Assembly: GCA_963798075.1 (NCBI GenBank) | Contig: CAWCRU010000013.1 | Span: 62,001-126,000 of the forward strand | Direction of reading: 5' to 3' | Length of the DNA stretch: 64,000 nucleotides | DNA from: DATAOG01 sp963798075 | GTDB taxonomy: Bacteria > Pseudomonadota > Alphaproteobacteria > Geminicoccales > Geminicoccaceae | In this document: in pieces, positions 17,659 to 24,785 of the stretch | Layout: every line of letters starts with the position of its first letter | How positions within the stretch are numbered: position 1 is the first letter of the stretch | The notes under the pieces: model-generated | Database searches by the model: none | What the model was told of the DNA's origin: nothing | Seen by the model: the letters and a program-made list of their open reading frames with translations, nothing else | Made by a program: the position numbers and the translations under genes

Positions 17659-18687
17659 CTAGCGGCGCGACCAGAGGCGCGACCAACGGGAGTCCGGGCT
17701 TGCCGGGCCCGACTGCGGCACGGCGGGGCGCGGCACGACGTTGCCCCAGGGCTCGGCCGGCCGGGTCGCCGCCTGATAGCGCTGCAGCTCGGCGATCGTC
17801 TTGGCGAACCGCTGTTGCCGGGGCGTGCGTTCGGGCAGGGCGCGCCGGCCCGCGTCCGCCGGCAGCAGCAGCCTCGCGGCCCCGGGTCGGGTGACCGTCC
17901 CGGCGGGCGTGCTCGGCATGGCCGGCGCCGCCGTCCTGGGCGGCACGGTCGGTGCGGCCGCCGCGGCGGTCCCTGGCGATGTTACCGCTGCGACCGCCGT
18001 CGCGGGTGCCGCCGCTGCGGGCGGCGCCGCCCCGAGCGTCGGCCGCTCAACCGGGTGGGACGGCGGCTGGGACGGCGGCTCCAGGCGGGCGGGCGGCTGC
18101 CGGTGCAGCGGCCGGAAGCCAATCCGGGACGCGCGCGCCGCCTCGGCCACCGACAGACCGCGGCTCGCCGGCGGGCTGGGGCTCGGCGACAGCGCGCGCA
18201 GCCCGCCAGGGCCGGCCGCGCCGGGTCCGGCCAGCGCATGCAGCGGCCAGACGGCCGCGGTCTCGGCCAGCTGCAGATCGCGGGCCGGCGGTGACGCGGG
18301 CGGGAGCGCCGCGGGCAATGGGTCCGGCGGCGCCGCCGGGGACTGGTCCGGCGGCGCGAACAGCCATTCGCGTGGATAGGGCCAGGCGGGCCCCGCGGCT
18401 GCCGCTCGAGCCGCGCCCCGAATGCGCGCCGTGCGCGCCCGCGCCGCTGCCGCCGCCTTCAGGGCCGGAGCCAGATAGCGCTCGGTCCCCGCGACCGGCG
18501 CGCCAGCATCGACGCCCGGGGAGGGGGACGCAGGCTCCGCCGGCGATATCGCCGCGCTGACAGAGCCATGGCGCACCTCGACGGGCGGCGCCGGCAGGCT
18601 CGAAGCCTCCTGGCTGGCGCTCGGGTCGCGGCAGCCGTCCCGCACCGGCATCGTCACCGTGGCTCGATGGCTCGCCATGTCGGCCAT
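17659..18687 (-). CDS. Pro/Ala-rich hypothetical protein
   Basis: This is a 342-residue open frame with very high Pro, Ala and Arg content, no signal peptide and no membrane segment. The ATG at 18687 is preceded by AAGAGGAG at good distance, which supports translation. The C-terminus (KTIAELQRYQAATRP) looks like ordinary folded or helical sequence. I do not recognise a family. It could be a disordered adaptor or scaffold protein. It stands alone between the sugar dehydrogenase and potD, facing away from potD. Because low-complexity GC-rich frames stay open by chance, confidence is moderate. Confidence 0.5.
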   Translation of the reverse strand: MADMASHRATVTMPVRDGCRDPSASQEASSLPAPPVEVRHGSVSAAISPAEPASPSPGVDAGAPVAGTERYLAPALKAAAAARARTARIRGAARAAAAGPAWPYPREWLFAPPDQSPAAPPDPLPAALPPASPPARDLQLAETAAVWPLHALAGPGAAGPGGLRALSPSPSPPASRGLSVAEAARASRIGFRPLHRQPPARLEPPSQPPSHPVERPTLGAAPPAAAAPATAVAAVTSPGTAAAAAPTVPPRTAAPAMPSTPAGTVTRPGAARLLLPADAGRRALPERTPRQQRFAKTIAELQRYQAATRPAEPWGNVVPRPAVPQSGPASPDSRWSRLWSRR

Positions 18688-19076
18688 GTCTCCTCTTGGG
18701 CGCTGCGTCGGGCGGCGATGAGCGGTCAACCAGAGAGCAGAAACGACACGTTAACATCCAGCTGGAGCGTTCAACTGATGTCAACATGGAGATAGTATCG
18801 TTAAGCCATTGAACCCTTGTCAAGTGGAATTCGGGTACTTGTCTGTGTCGGCGCGTTCGGTGCCCGCTGCAATCTTTTGGATATTGGCCATGTCGCTGGT
18901 CCGCCGGCCCGGCGCGCGGTGGCGACGGCCCGCAGAGCGGTCGGTGGGGGCGCGGATTCCCCGTCCGCCCTGCGCTGCGTCCGGCGGGCTTCGTTGACAG
19001 AGCGGGGTCCATCGGCATGATGATCGGGAAGCGTCGCCGGCCTTGTGGGGCGACGCCGGACCCACCGAGGTGCGCC
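18688..19076. other. 389-bp divergent intergenic region before potD
   Basis: The part next to the minus-strand gene (about 18730-18850) is relatively AT-rich and holds a TTGACA on the minus strand near 18779-18784, a possible -35 for the Pro/Ala-rich gene, without a convincing -10. A plus-strand TTGACA at 18994-18999 lies 78 bases before potD, again with only a weak -10. Nothing else is supportable. Confidence 0.4.
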
Positions 19077-20153
19077 ATGCCCCATCGCCGCCCGCTCGCC
19101 CGCCAAACTCTCACCGGCCGCCGCCGTTTCCTGACCGCCTCGCTCACGTTCGCCGCCGCCATGCCAGCCTTCAGCCGGCTCGGCTTCGGACAGAGCCCGC
19201 AGGTCAACGTCTACAACTGGGACACCTACATCGGTGAGACGACCCTCGAGGATTTCACCGACGCGACCGGGATCGCGGTCCGCTACGACCTGTTCGCCAG
19301 CAATGACGAGCTTTTCGCCAAGCTGCGCGAGGGCAATCCCGGCTACGACGTGATCTACCCCTCCAACGACTACGTCGAGCGCATGATCAAGGCCGACATC
19401 CTGCTGCCGCTCGATCACGCCAAGATCCCGAACATGGCGAACGTCGATCCGGCGTTCGCCAATCCGGCCTTCGATCCCGGCCTCGTGCACAGCATGCCCT
19501 ATTTCTGGGGCACGGTCGGGCTTGGCTATCGCAAGTCCAAGGCTGACCCCAAGTCGCTCGCGGAGGTGTTCGAGGGCGACGCCTACACCGGCCGGCTCTC
19601 GCTGCTCAACTCGATCGACAGCATCCTCGCGGCGCTCAAATATTGCGGACGCTCGCTCAACACCAAGGATCCGGCCGAGATCGACGAGGCGGTCGAGACC
19701 CTCATCAAGATCAAGCCCAAGATCAAGACCTTCGCTCCCGATACCGGCCAGGACCTGCTGGTTTCGGGCGAGGTCGACATCTGCCTGGAGTACAACGGCG
19801 ACATCCTGCAGGTCATGGCCGAGGACGACGATCTGGCCTACGTCGTGCCGCTCGAAGGCAGCCAGCTCTGGGTGGACAGCATGTGCATCCCGCGCGGCGG
19901 TCCCAACCCGGGAAACGCGCACAGCTTCATCAACTTCATCCTCGACGGTAAGGTGCACGGCGCGATCGCGACCTTCGTTCGCTATCCCTGCCCCAATGCC
20001 GCCGCGCTCGATTTCATCCCGGCGGAGGATCGCGCGAACCCGGCTCTTTACCCCGCGCGCAGCGTGCTCGCGCTGTGCGAGATCCCGGTCTACAAGGGCG
20101 AGAAGATCGAGAGCCTGTACGCCGACGCGCTGACCCGCGTACTCGCCGCGTAA
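19077..20153 (+). CDS. potD: Spermidine/putrescine ABC transporter substrate-binding protein PotD
   Basis: The 358-residue protein has a twin-arginine signal (TGRRRFLTASLTFAAAM) and the PotD/PotF fold: VNVYNWDTYIGETTLEDFTD, GYDVIYPSNDYVERM, a TVGLGYRKSK hinge, GQDLLVSGEVDICLEYNGD and LWVDSMCIPRGGPNPGNAHS. The Trp, Asp and Glu residues typical of polyamine contacts are present. It delivers polyamines to PotB-PotC-PotA, encoded downstream at 23.0-28.0 kb. ATG 19077 was chosen because it puts the Tat motif close to the N-terminus and GAGG precedes it; an in-frame ATG at 19017 is possible. Export by Tat instead of Sec is frequent for this family in alphaproteobacteria. Confidence 0.92.
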   Translation: MPHRRPLARQTLTGRRRFLTASLTFAAAMPAFSRLGFGQSPQVNVYNWDTYIGETTLEDFTDATGIAVRYDLFASNDELFAKLREGNPGYDVIYPSNDYVERMIKADILLPLDHAKIPNMANVDPAFANPAFDPGLVHSMPYFWGTVGLGYRKSKADPKSLAEVFEGDAYTGRLSLLNSIDSILAALKYCGRSLNTKDPAEIDEAVETLIKIKPKIKTFAPDTGQDLLVSGEVDICLEYNGDILQVMAEDDDLAYVVPLEGSQLWVDSMCIPRGGPNPGNAHSFINFILDGKVHGAIATFVRYPCPNAAALDFIPAEDRANPALYPARSVLALCEIPVYKGEKIESLYADALTRVLAA

Positions 20154-20356
20154 CCCATGGCCTGCTCGACAGAAAAACATCTTTGCCGAGCCATTGCCAT
20201 GGGCCTGATCGTCTCCTAAGTATACGCGCGATGGCGGTGGGGAGGCCCTCCTTGGTCGGGGGGCGCGGACCCGCCGCTTAGCGTTTTGGTGAGGGTGTCG
20301 GTGTACTAGGTTCGCCGACATCTGCCTCCTCCTCCTTAACCCGGGAGTAAGACGCC

Positions 20357-20386
20357 ATGATCCCTGTAGCTGCCGTTCAGATCTGA
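20357..20386 (+). CDS. Nine-residue upstream ORF (leader peptide MIPVAAVQI)
   Basis: ATG-ATC-CCT-GTA-GCT-GCC-GTT-CAG-ATC-TGA has a GGGAG ribosome binding site nine bases upstream. It ends two bases before the stem of a 10-bp hairpin, so a ribosome at its stop codon would cover the 5' arm. It lies in the polyamine operon leader, a position where polyamine-sensing leader peptides occur in other bacteria. It contains no Arg or ornithine-like run; any sensing would have to be by ribosome stalling or termination, which is inference. Confidence 0.5.
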   Translation: MIPVAAVQI

Positions 20387-20388
20387 GC

Positions 20389-20421
20389 CGCTCGACCGCC
20401 GGGTGAACGGACGGTCGAGCG
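20389..20421 (+). other. Perfect 10-bp hairpin directly after the leader-peptide stop codon
   Basis: The arms 20389-20398 and 20412-20421 are exactly complementary around a 13-base loop. The first arm base is the third after the TGA. It is followed at once by a second, tetraloop-type hairpin (20422-20439). Confidence 0.65.
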
Positions 20422-20499
20422 CGGGCGCGAAGGCGCCCGGCTGGGCAACGTAGGGCCGACGGTCGGCCTGACGCTTAGCTTATACAGGGACACGGAGCG

Positions 20500-20982
20500 A
20501 TGATATCTGCGGGGTTGAGGTCGAGCGACCTGCTCGATCCCGGATGGCGGACGGCGGTGGCGCAACCCGAGGCTGCGGCCGTCGGGGCTGGGTTCGGCGT
20601 TCACCTGACGCTCGACGGCTATGGCGGCTCGCGCGAGAAGCTGGCCGACGGCGCGCATGTGCTGGCCTGCCTCAGCGAGCTGCCGGAACGGCTCGGCATG
20701 CACAAGATCACCGAGCCCGTCCTGGTCGAGCTCGGGCATCACAGCGACAAGGATCCGGGCGGGGCCAGCGGTTTCGTGATGATCGCCGAGAGCCACATCA
20801 GCATTCACACCTTCCCCTTGCGCGGCTTCGTCAGCGCCGACGTCTACACCTGCCAGAACCAGCTGGACACCGAACAGATCTGCCAGTACTTCGCCGACGC
20901 CTTCGAGCTCCAGGACCTCGAGACCAACCTCGTGAAGCGCGGCACCCGCTATCCGCAGCACAACATCTACGCGCCCGACTGA
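20500..20982 (+). CDS. speD: S-adenosylmethionine decarboxylase proenzyme (SpeD family)
   Basis: The 160-residue protein is a prokaryotic SpeD with an N-terminal extension of about 30 residues. The self-cleavage site is in IAESHISIHTFP (Glu97-Ser98, giving the pyruvoyl group); His103 and Cys118 (DVYTCQN) are the expected processing and catalytic residues. The classical product, decarboxylated AdoMet, is the aminopropyl donor for spermidine synthase, yet no speE is visible nearby. Instead a deoxyhypusine-synthase-like gene and a ureohydrolase gene follow. SpeD homologues with changed specificity towards arginine or ornithine have been reported, so the substrate should be treated as open. Confidence 0.85.
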   Translation: MISAGLRSSDLLDPGWRTAVAQPEAAAVGAGFGVHLTLDGYGGSREKLADGAHVLACLSELPERLGMHKITEPVLVELGHHSDKDPGGASGFVMIAESHISIHTFPLRGFVSADVYTCQNQLDTEQICQYFADAFELQDLETNLVKRGTRYPQHNIYAPD

Positions 20983-21008
20983 ACGCGGCGCGGGCGCCAA
21001 GCAGCGAG

Positions 21009-22061
21009 ATGCCGATGGACCGGGAGCGGCAGCAGAAGGCCGAGCTTCTGCAGCGGACGATCAAGCACGTCGACATCACGGCGCACGACACGCGCGCGCT
21101 GATCACGGCATTCCAGGAGATGTCGTTCAGTGCGCGCGAGCTCGGGCGCGCGTGCGAGATCTACGAGCGCATGCTGCGCGACCCCGACTGCACGATCATC
21201 CTGACCGTCGCCGGCAGCACCAGCGCCGCCGGCTGCATGCAGGTCTATGTCGACCTGGTCCGCCACAACATGGTCGATGCGGTGGTCGCGACCGGTGCTA
21301 CCGTGGTCGACATGGATTTCTTCGAGGCGCTCGGTTTTGCCCACTACCGGGGCACGCAGTTCGTCGATGATTCGATGCTGCGCAATCACTACGTCGATCG
21401 CATCTACGACACCTTCATCGACGAGGAGGAGCTGCAGAACTGCGATCGGACGATCAAGGAGATCGCCGACGGACTTGCGCCCGGACCCTATTCCTCGCGC
21501 GGCTTCATCCACGAGATGGGACGCTGGCTGGTCGACCATCCGACGCGGGCGCGCAAGCGCGACTCCCTGGTTCAGACCGCGTTCGAGAACGGCGTACCGA
21601 TCTTCTGCCCGGCGTTTTCGGACAGCAGTGCCGGCTTCGGTCTGGTCGCCCATCAGGTCGAGCGGCCCGGGCGGCATCTGACGATCGATTCGGTCGCCGA
21701 CCTGCGCGAGCTCACGGAGCTCAAGATGCAGGCCAAGGACAGCGGCCTTTTGATCATCGGCGGCGGCTCGCCCAAGAACTTCGCCCAGGACACGGTGGTC
21801 TGCGCCGAGATCCTGGGCCACGACGTGCCGATGCACAAATACAGCATCCAGATCACGGTTGCCGACGTGCGTGATGGCGCCTGCTCCAGCTCCAGCCTCA
21901 AGGAGGCGGGCTCCTGGGGCAAGGTCGACGCCGGGGCGGAGCAGATGGTGTTCGCCGAAGCGACCCTCGCCCTGCCGCTGCTCGCCGCCTACGGCTATCA
22001 CAACGGCAGCTGGCGCGATCGGCCCAAGCGCGAGCTCGCCCGCCTCCTGACCGCGGCCTGA
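21009..22061 (+). CDS. Deoxyhypusine-synthase-like protein (putative homospermidine-forming enzyme)
   Basis: The 350-residue product belongs to the DHS family: TIILTVAGSTSAAGCMQVYV, MVDAVVATGATVVDMDFFEA, GVPIFCPAFSDSS, GLLIIGGGSPKNF, and KEAGSWGKVDAGAEQM with the active-site lysine (Lys305). Eukaryotic DHS modifies eIF5A, which bacteria lack; bacterial members are thought to transfer the aminobutyl group of a polyamine to another amine, giving homospermidine or related triamines with NAD. It starts 26 bases after speD, and its stop overlaps the ureohydrolase start (TGATG), so it is co-translated in the polyamine operon. Confidence 0.88.
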   Translation: MPMDRERQQKAELLQRTIKHVDITAHDTRALITAFQEMSFSARELGRACEIYERMLRDPDCTIILTVAGSTSAAGCMQVYVDLVRHNMVDAVVATGATVVDMDFFEALGFAHYRGTQFVDDSMLRNHYVDRIYDTFIDEEELQNCDRTIKEIADGLAPGPYSSRGFIHEMGRWLVDHPTRARKRDSLVQTAFENGVPIFCPAFSDSSAGFGLVAHQVERPGRHLTIDSVADLRELTELKMQAKDSGLLIIGGGSPKNFAQDTVVCAEILGHDVPMHKYSIQITVADVRDGACSSSSLKEAGSWGKVDAGAEQMVFAEATLALPLLAAYGYHNGSWRDRPKRELARLLTAA

Positions 22062-22951
22062 TGGTCGCCTCGATCCTCAACTGGAGCGAGCCGGAGAGCG
22101 CCGACGCGGTCCTGATCTCGGCCCCTTATGGGCATGGCGCGTCGTTCGGCGCCGGCGCCGGCGGGGGTCCGGCCGCGATCGTCGCCTGTCTCGAGCGCCA
22201 GATCGAGCTGTTCGAGCGTTACACCCGGACCGAGCCGGCCGCCGACTACAAGATCTGCCACCGGCTGCTCGCAGAGGTCGGGGCGCTGGCGCCCGAGGCC
22301 ATGGTCGAGCGGGTCGCCGGGGCGGTCGCGGGCACGGCCGCGTTCACGATCCTGCTCGGCGGCACGCACGCGGTCACGATCGGTGCGTTGCGGGCCCACG
22401 CCGCCCGCGGCCGGGCGGACGAGGTGACGATCGTGCAGATCGACGCCCACCTCGACATGCGCGACGACGACAGTGACTACAACGACCGCGATCCCAGCCG
22501 CTTTGCCCATTCCTGCGTGATGCGCCGCGGCCGCGAGCTCGGTTTTCGGACCTGCTCGGTCGGCATCCGGGCCTATTCGCGCGAGGAGCATCGGTTTGCG
22601 ATCGCCGAAGCGCTGCCGGTGTTCGAATGGGGCCGCGGCGAGCTGCCGACCGTCGAGGCGGTCCTGGCCGCGATTGCGACCGAGCGGATCTACCTTTCGA
22701 TCGACGTCGACGGCTTCGATCCGGCGGTGGCGCCGGCGACCGGCACGCCGGTGCCGGGCGGGCTGTCCTGGGCCTACGGCACGCAGCTTTTGCGGGAGCT
22801 CTGCCTCGCCAAGGCCGTGATCGGCGCGGATGTCGTCGAGGTCGCGCCGGTCGCGGGCTCGGGGCTCACCGAATACGCCGCCGCCCAGCTGTGCTACGAT
22901 ATTCTCTGCTACACGCTGCTCAAGCGAGACGGTAAGCTCGCCTTCGTCTAG
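22061..22951 (+). CDS. Agmatinase/arginase-family ureohydrolase (SpeB-like)
   Basis: The 296-residue product has the di-manganese ureohydrolase motifs GGTHAVT (100-106), DAHLDMR (128-134), SRFAHSCVMRR and SIDVDGFDPAVAPATGTPVPGG split across two strands. The usual GGDHS is GGTHA here, but the metal-binding His and Asp ligands remain. These enzymes release urea from agmatine or from N-substituted agmatines. Its location after speD and the DHS-like gene suggests it makes putrescine from agmatine or deguanidinates a larger polyamine precursor; specificity cannot be read from the sequence. Confidence 0.87.
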   Translation: MVASILNWSEPESADAVLISAPYGHGASFGAGAGGGPAAIVACLERQIELFERYTRTEPAADYKICHRLLAEVGALAPEAMVERVAGAVAGTAAFTILLGGTHAVTIGALRAHAARGRADEVTIVQIDAHLDMRDDDSDYNDRDPSRFAHSCVMRRGRELGFRTCSVGIRAYSREEHRFAIAEALPVFEWGRGELPTVEAVLAAIATERIYLSIDVDGFDPAVAPATGTPVPGGLSWAYGTQLLRELCLAKAVIGADVVEVAPVAGSGLTEYAAAQLCYDILCYTLLKRDGKLAFV

Positions 22952-22993
22952 GCGCGCGCGGCCCTCGCGCCGCCGGTCGCAAGCGGGGCGGCG

Positions 22994-23887
22994 ATGGAGT
23001 CCTGGCGGCAGCAGCCGGTGGTCTTCTGGATCTTCGCGCTGCCGGGCGCGCTCTGGCTGCTGGTCTTCTTCCTGATACCGCTCGCTCTGGTCTGGATTTT
23101 GTCGTTCGGCGAGCGCTCGGGACCGGTCGACATCCTGATCACCGGCACTCTCGAGAACTATGCAAAGGCGCTCGACCCGATCTACCTGGGCCTGTTCTGG
23201 AAGTCGTTCTGGATCGCAGGCGTGGCGACGGCCCTGGTCCTGATCGTCGGCTTTCCGGTGGCGCTCGCCGTGAGCTTCGCGCCGGCCCGCGCCAAGCCCC
23301 TGCTGCTGATGCTGGTGATCCTGCCGTTCTGGACCAATCTTCTGATCCGGACCTATGCGATGATCGCGGTGCTGCGGGCCCGCGGCTACGTCAATTTCGG
23401 CCTGGAGGGGCTCTGGGATCTGGCGAGCGCCGGTCTCGGCGTCCTCGGGCTCGCGGCGCTGCCGCCGTTTCAGCCGCTCGAGCTGCTCTACAACAACGCC
23501 GCCGTGGTGATCGGCATCGTCTACGTCTATCTGCCGTTCATGGTCCTGCCGCTGTACGCCACGCTCGAGCGCCTCGATCGCTCCTACCTGGAGGCCAGTC
23601 TCGATCTCGGCGCCGGTCAGTGGCGGACCTTCCGCTCGGTCGTGGTGCCGCTCGCCCGGCCCGGGATCATCTCGGGCGTGATCCTGGTCTTCGTGCCGGC
23701 GCTCGGCACGTTTTTGATCTCGGACCTTTTGGGCGGCCCGGACAGCCAGCTGATCGGCAACGTCATCGAGCGCCAGTTCAAGGCCGCCAACAACTGGCCG
23801 CTCGGCGCCGCCATGTCGTTTTTGCTGATGTACCTGACCTTCGCCGCGCTCGCCGCGCGCGCCTTCCTGTCCGAGCGCGACCTCTGA
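22994..23887 (+). CDS. potB: Spermidine/putrescine ABC transporter permease PotB
   Basis: The 297-residue inner-membrane protein has six membrane segments and the BPD_transp_1 EAA loop LEASLDLGAGQWRTFRSVVV. PotB hallmarks include ILPFWTNLLIRTYAMIAVL and IVYVYLPFMVLPLYATLERL. It pairs with PotC (26022-26909), from which it is now separated by an IS5-type element. It lies 42 bases after the ureohydrolase gene. A near-perfect hairpin with one bulge (about 23894-23917) follows the stop without a T-tract. Confidence 0.92.
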   Translation: MESWRQQPVVFWIFALPGALWLLVFFLIPLALVWILSFGERSGPVDILITGTLENYAKALDPIYLGLFWKSFWIAGVATALVLIVGFPVALAVSFAPARAKPLLLMLVILPFWTNLLIRTYAMIAVLRARGYVNFGLEGLWDLASAGLGVLGLAALPPFQPLELLYNNAAVVIGIVYVYLPFMVLPLYATLERLDRSYLEASLDLGAGQWRTFRSVVVPLARPGIISGVILVFVPALGTFLISDLLGGPDSQLIGNVIERQFKAANNWPLGAAMSFLLMYLTFAALAARAFLSERDL

Positions 23888-24137
23888 GCCGGGCCGGAAG
23901 CAGGGTTTGCTTTCCGGTCGCCTCCGTCGCGCCTGCATCCTGCTGCCCTCCTGGTCGCGGTCCTCGGGCTCGCGGGGTGCTGATCGGCAATGTTCTGACG
24001 CCGCTGTCCGGATATGCGCTGTCTCTCCACCGGAGGTCGATCGCGGCCGGAATTAACATGCCCTCGAAGTGTTCCTTGGGTAGGGAGAGCGTGTCGGGTG
24101 TCGCCAGGCGGCAGCAGCTGTTCAGGGAGACGGAACA

Positions 24138-24404
24138 ATGGCGGCCGTTCGAGCCCTCTTTGCGACCCTCAACGGGCTGGCCCAGGCGGGAACGCTCGCC
24201 CGTAGCTGGGCGTGGCCGAGCGCGGCCGAGGCCGAGGACTTGGGCGAGCCCTGGTACGAGGGCGCCTGGGCCCATGCCGGCGACGAGCCGCCGCTCGAGG
24301 AGCTGCTGCGCGATCCCGTGGTCCATCTGGTGATGCGCGCCGACCGTCTGGAGCCTGCGCAGGTCCGGTGCTGGCTCCGCCCGAAGCCGCCGCTCGCCTC
24401 CTGA
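24138..24404 (+). CDS. Small hypothetical protein between potB and the IS element
   Basis: This is an 88-residue acidic protein with a good ribosome binding site (CAGGGAGACGG) before its ATG. The C-terminal part (PLEELLRDPVVHLVMRADRL) has the look of a short helical domain that I have the impression recurs in small alphaproteobacterial proteins, but I cannot name a family. It has no signal or membrane segment. It has the same orientation as the pot genes and lies 250 bases after potB, with no identifiable function. Confidence 0.5.
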   Translation: MAAVRALFATLNGLAQAGTLARSWAWPSAAEAEDLGEPWYEGAWAHAGDEPPLEELLRDPVVHLVMRADRLEPAQVRCWLRPKPPLAS

Positions 24405-24442
24405 ACTCACGCGCGACCAGAGCGCTGCCGGCGGCCGCGGCC

Positions 24443-24785
24443 TAGCAGGCTGTTGAAGAAGTGATTCGTTCGGCTTTGAGGACGGCCTCATCGCCGAGGT
24501 GGTAGGCGAACGCGATCTCGATAGTGGCATCGTCGTTGAGTTCGGCGGAGCGGTACCGCTGACCTCGTCCATCTCGTCGAAGCCAGCCCAGGTGAAGAAG
24601 ACCGTCGAGCGGCTGTATTCGAGCTCGAGGCTGGCCTGCATGGCCCCGTAGGCGATCTCGCCGTGGCCATCGGCCCCGATGGTCATGGTGGCGGCGGCGA
24701 CCAGATCGAGGTAGTCGCGATCCCAGAGGTCGGCCTCGACGATCCGCCAGCGGCCGACGAGGCGGCAGTCCATCGGCGCCGTCAC
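24443..24785 (-). CDS. IS-borne passenger gene, conserved small protein (one frameshift)
   Basis: The GTG start (24785) overlaps the transposase stop as GTGA, so the two are coupled. The frame gives LVGRWRIVEADLWDRDYLDL, ATMTIGADGHGEIAYGAMQA and FFTWAGFDEMDEVSG. After a one-base shift near 24555 it gives SAELNDDATIEIAFAYHLGD and ends ITSSTAC at a TAG formed by the IR and the CTAG duplication. Similar small proteins of unknown function are, from memory, widespread in proteobacteria. The gene lies wholly inside the element, so it is cargo or an accessory gene. Being outside the transposase frame, it is not needed for the DDE chemistry. Confidence 0.65.

Larger units (their letters stand above)
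20281..20499 (+). promoter_or_regulatory. Structured leader of the polyamine biosynthesis-transport operon (candidate attenuator)
   Basis: The 220 bases before speD contain, in order: a hairpin TGTCGG/CCGACA (20296-20320); CTCCT (20332-20336) able to pair with the GGGAG ribosome binding site (20343-20347) of a short upstream ORF; that ORF (20357-20386); then three hairpins, GCTCGACCG/CGGTCGAGC (20390-20398/20412-20420), GGGCGC/GCGCCC with a GAAG loop (20423-20438), and a GGCCGAC/GTCGGCC near-palindrome (20454-20468). The speD ATG follows at 20500. The pattern fits ribosome-controlled or polyamine-sensing attenuation. No U-tract follows the hairpins, so Rho or translation control is likelier than intrinsic termination. 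It may relate to the alphaproteobacterial speF leader RNA class, which I could not test. Confidence 0.55.

Noticed and set aside
18994..19022. potD promoter with TTGACA
   Set aside because: The -35 is perfect, but no acceptable -10 lies 16-18 bases downstream, so it is mentioned only in the intergenic entry.
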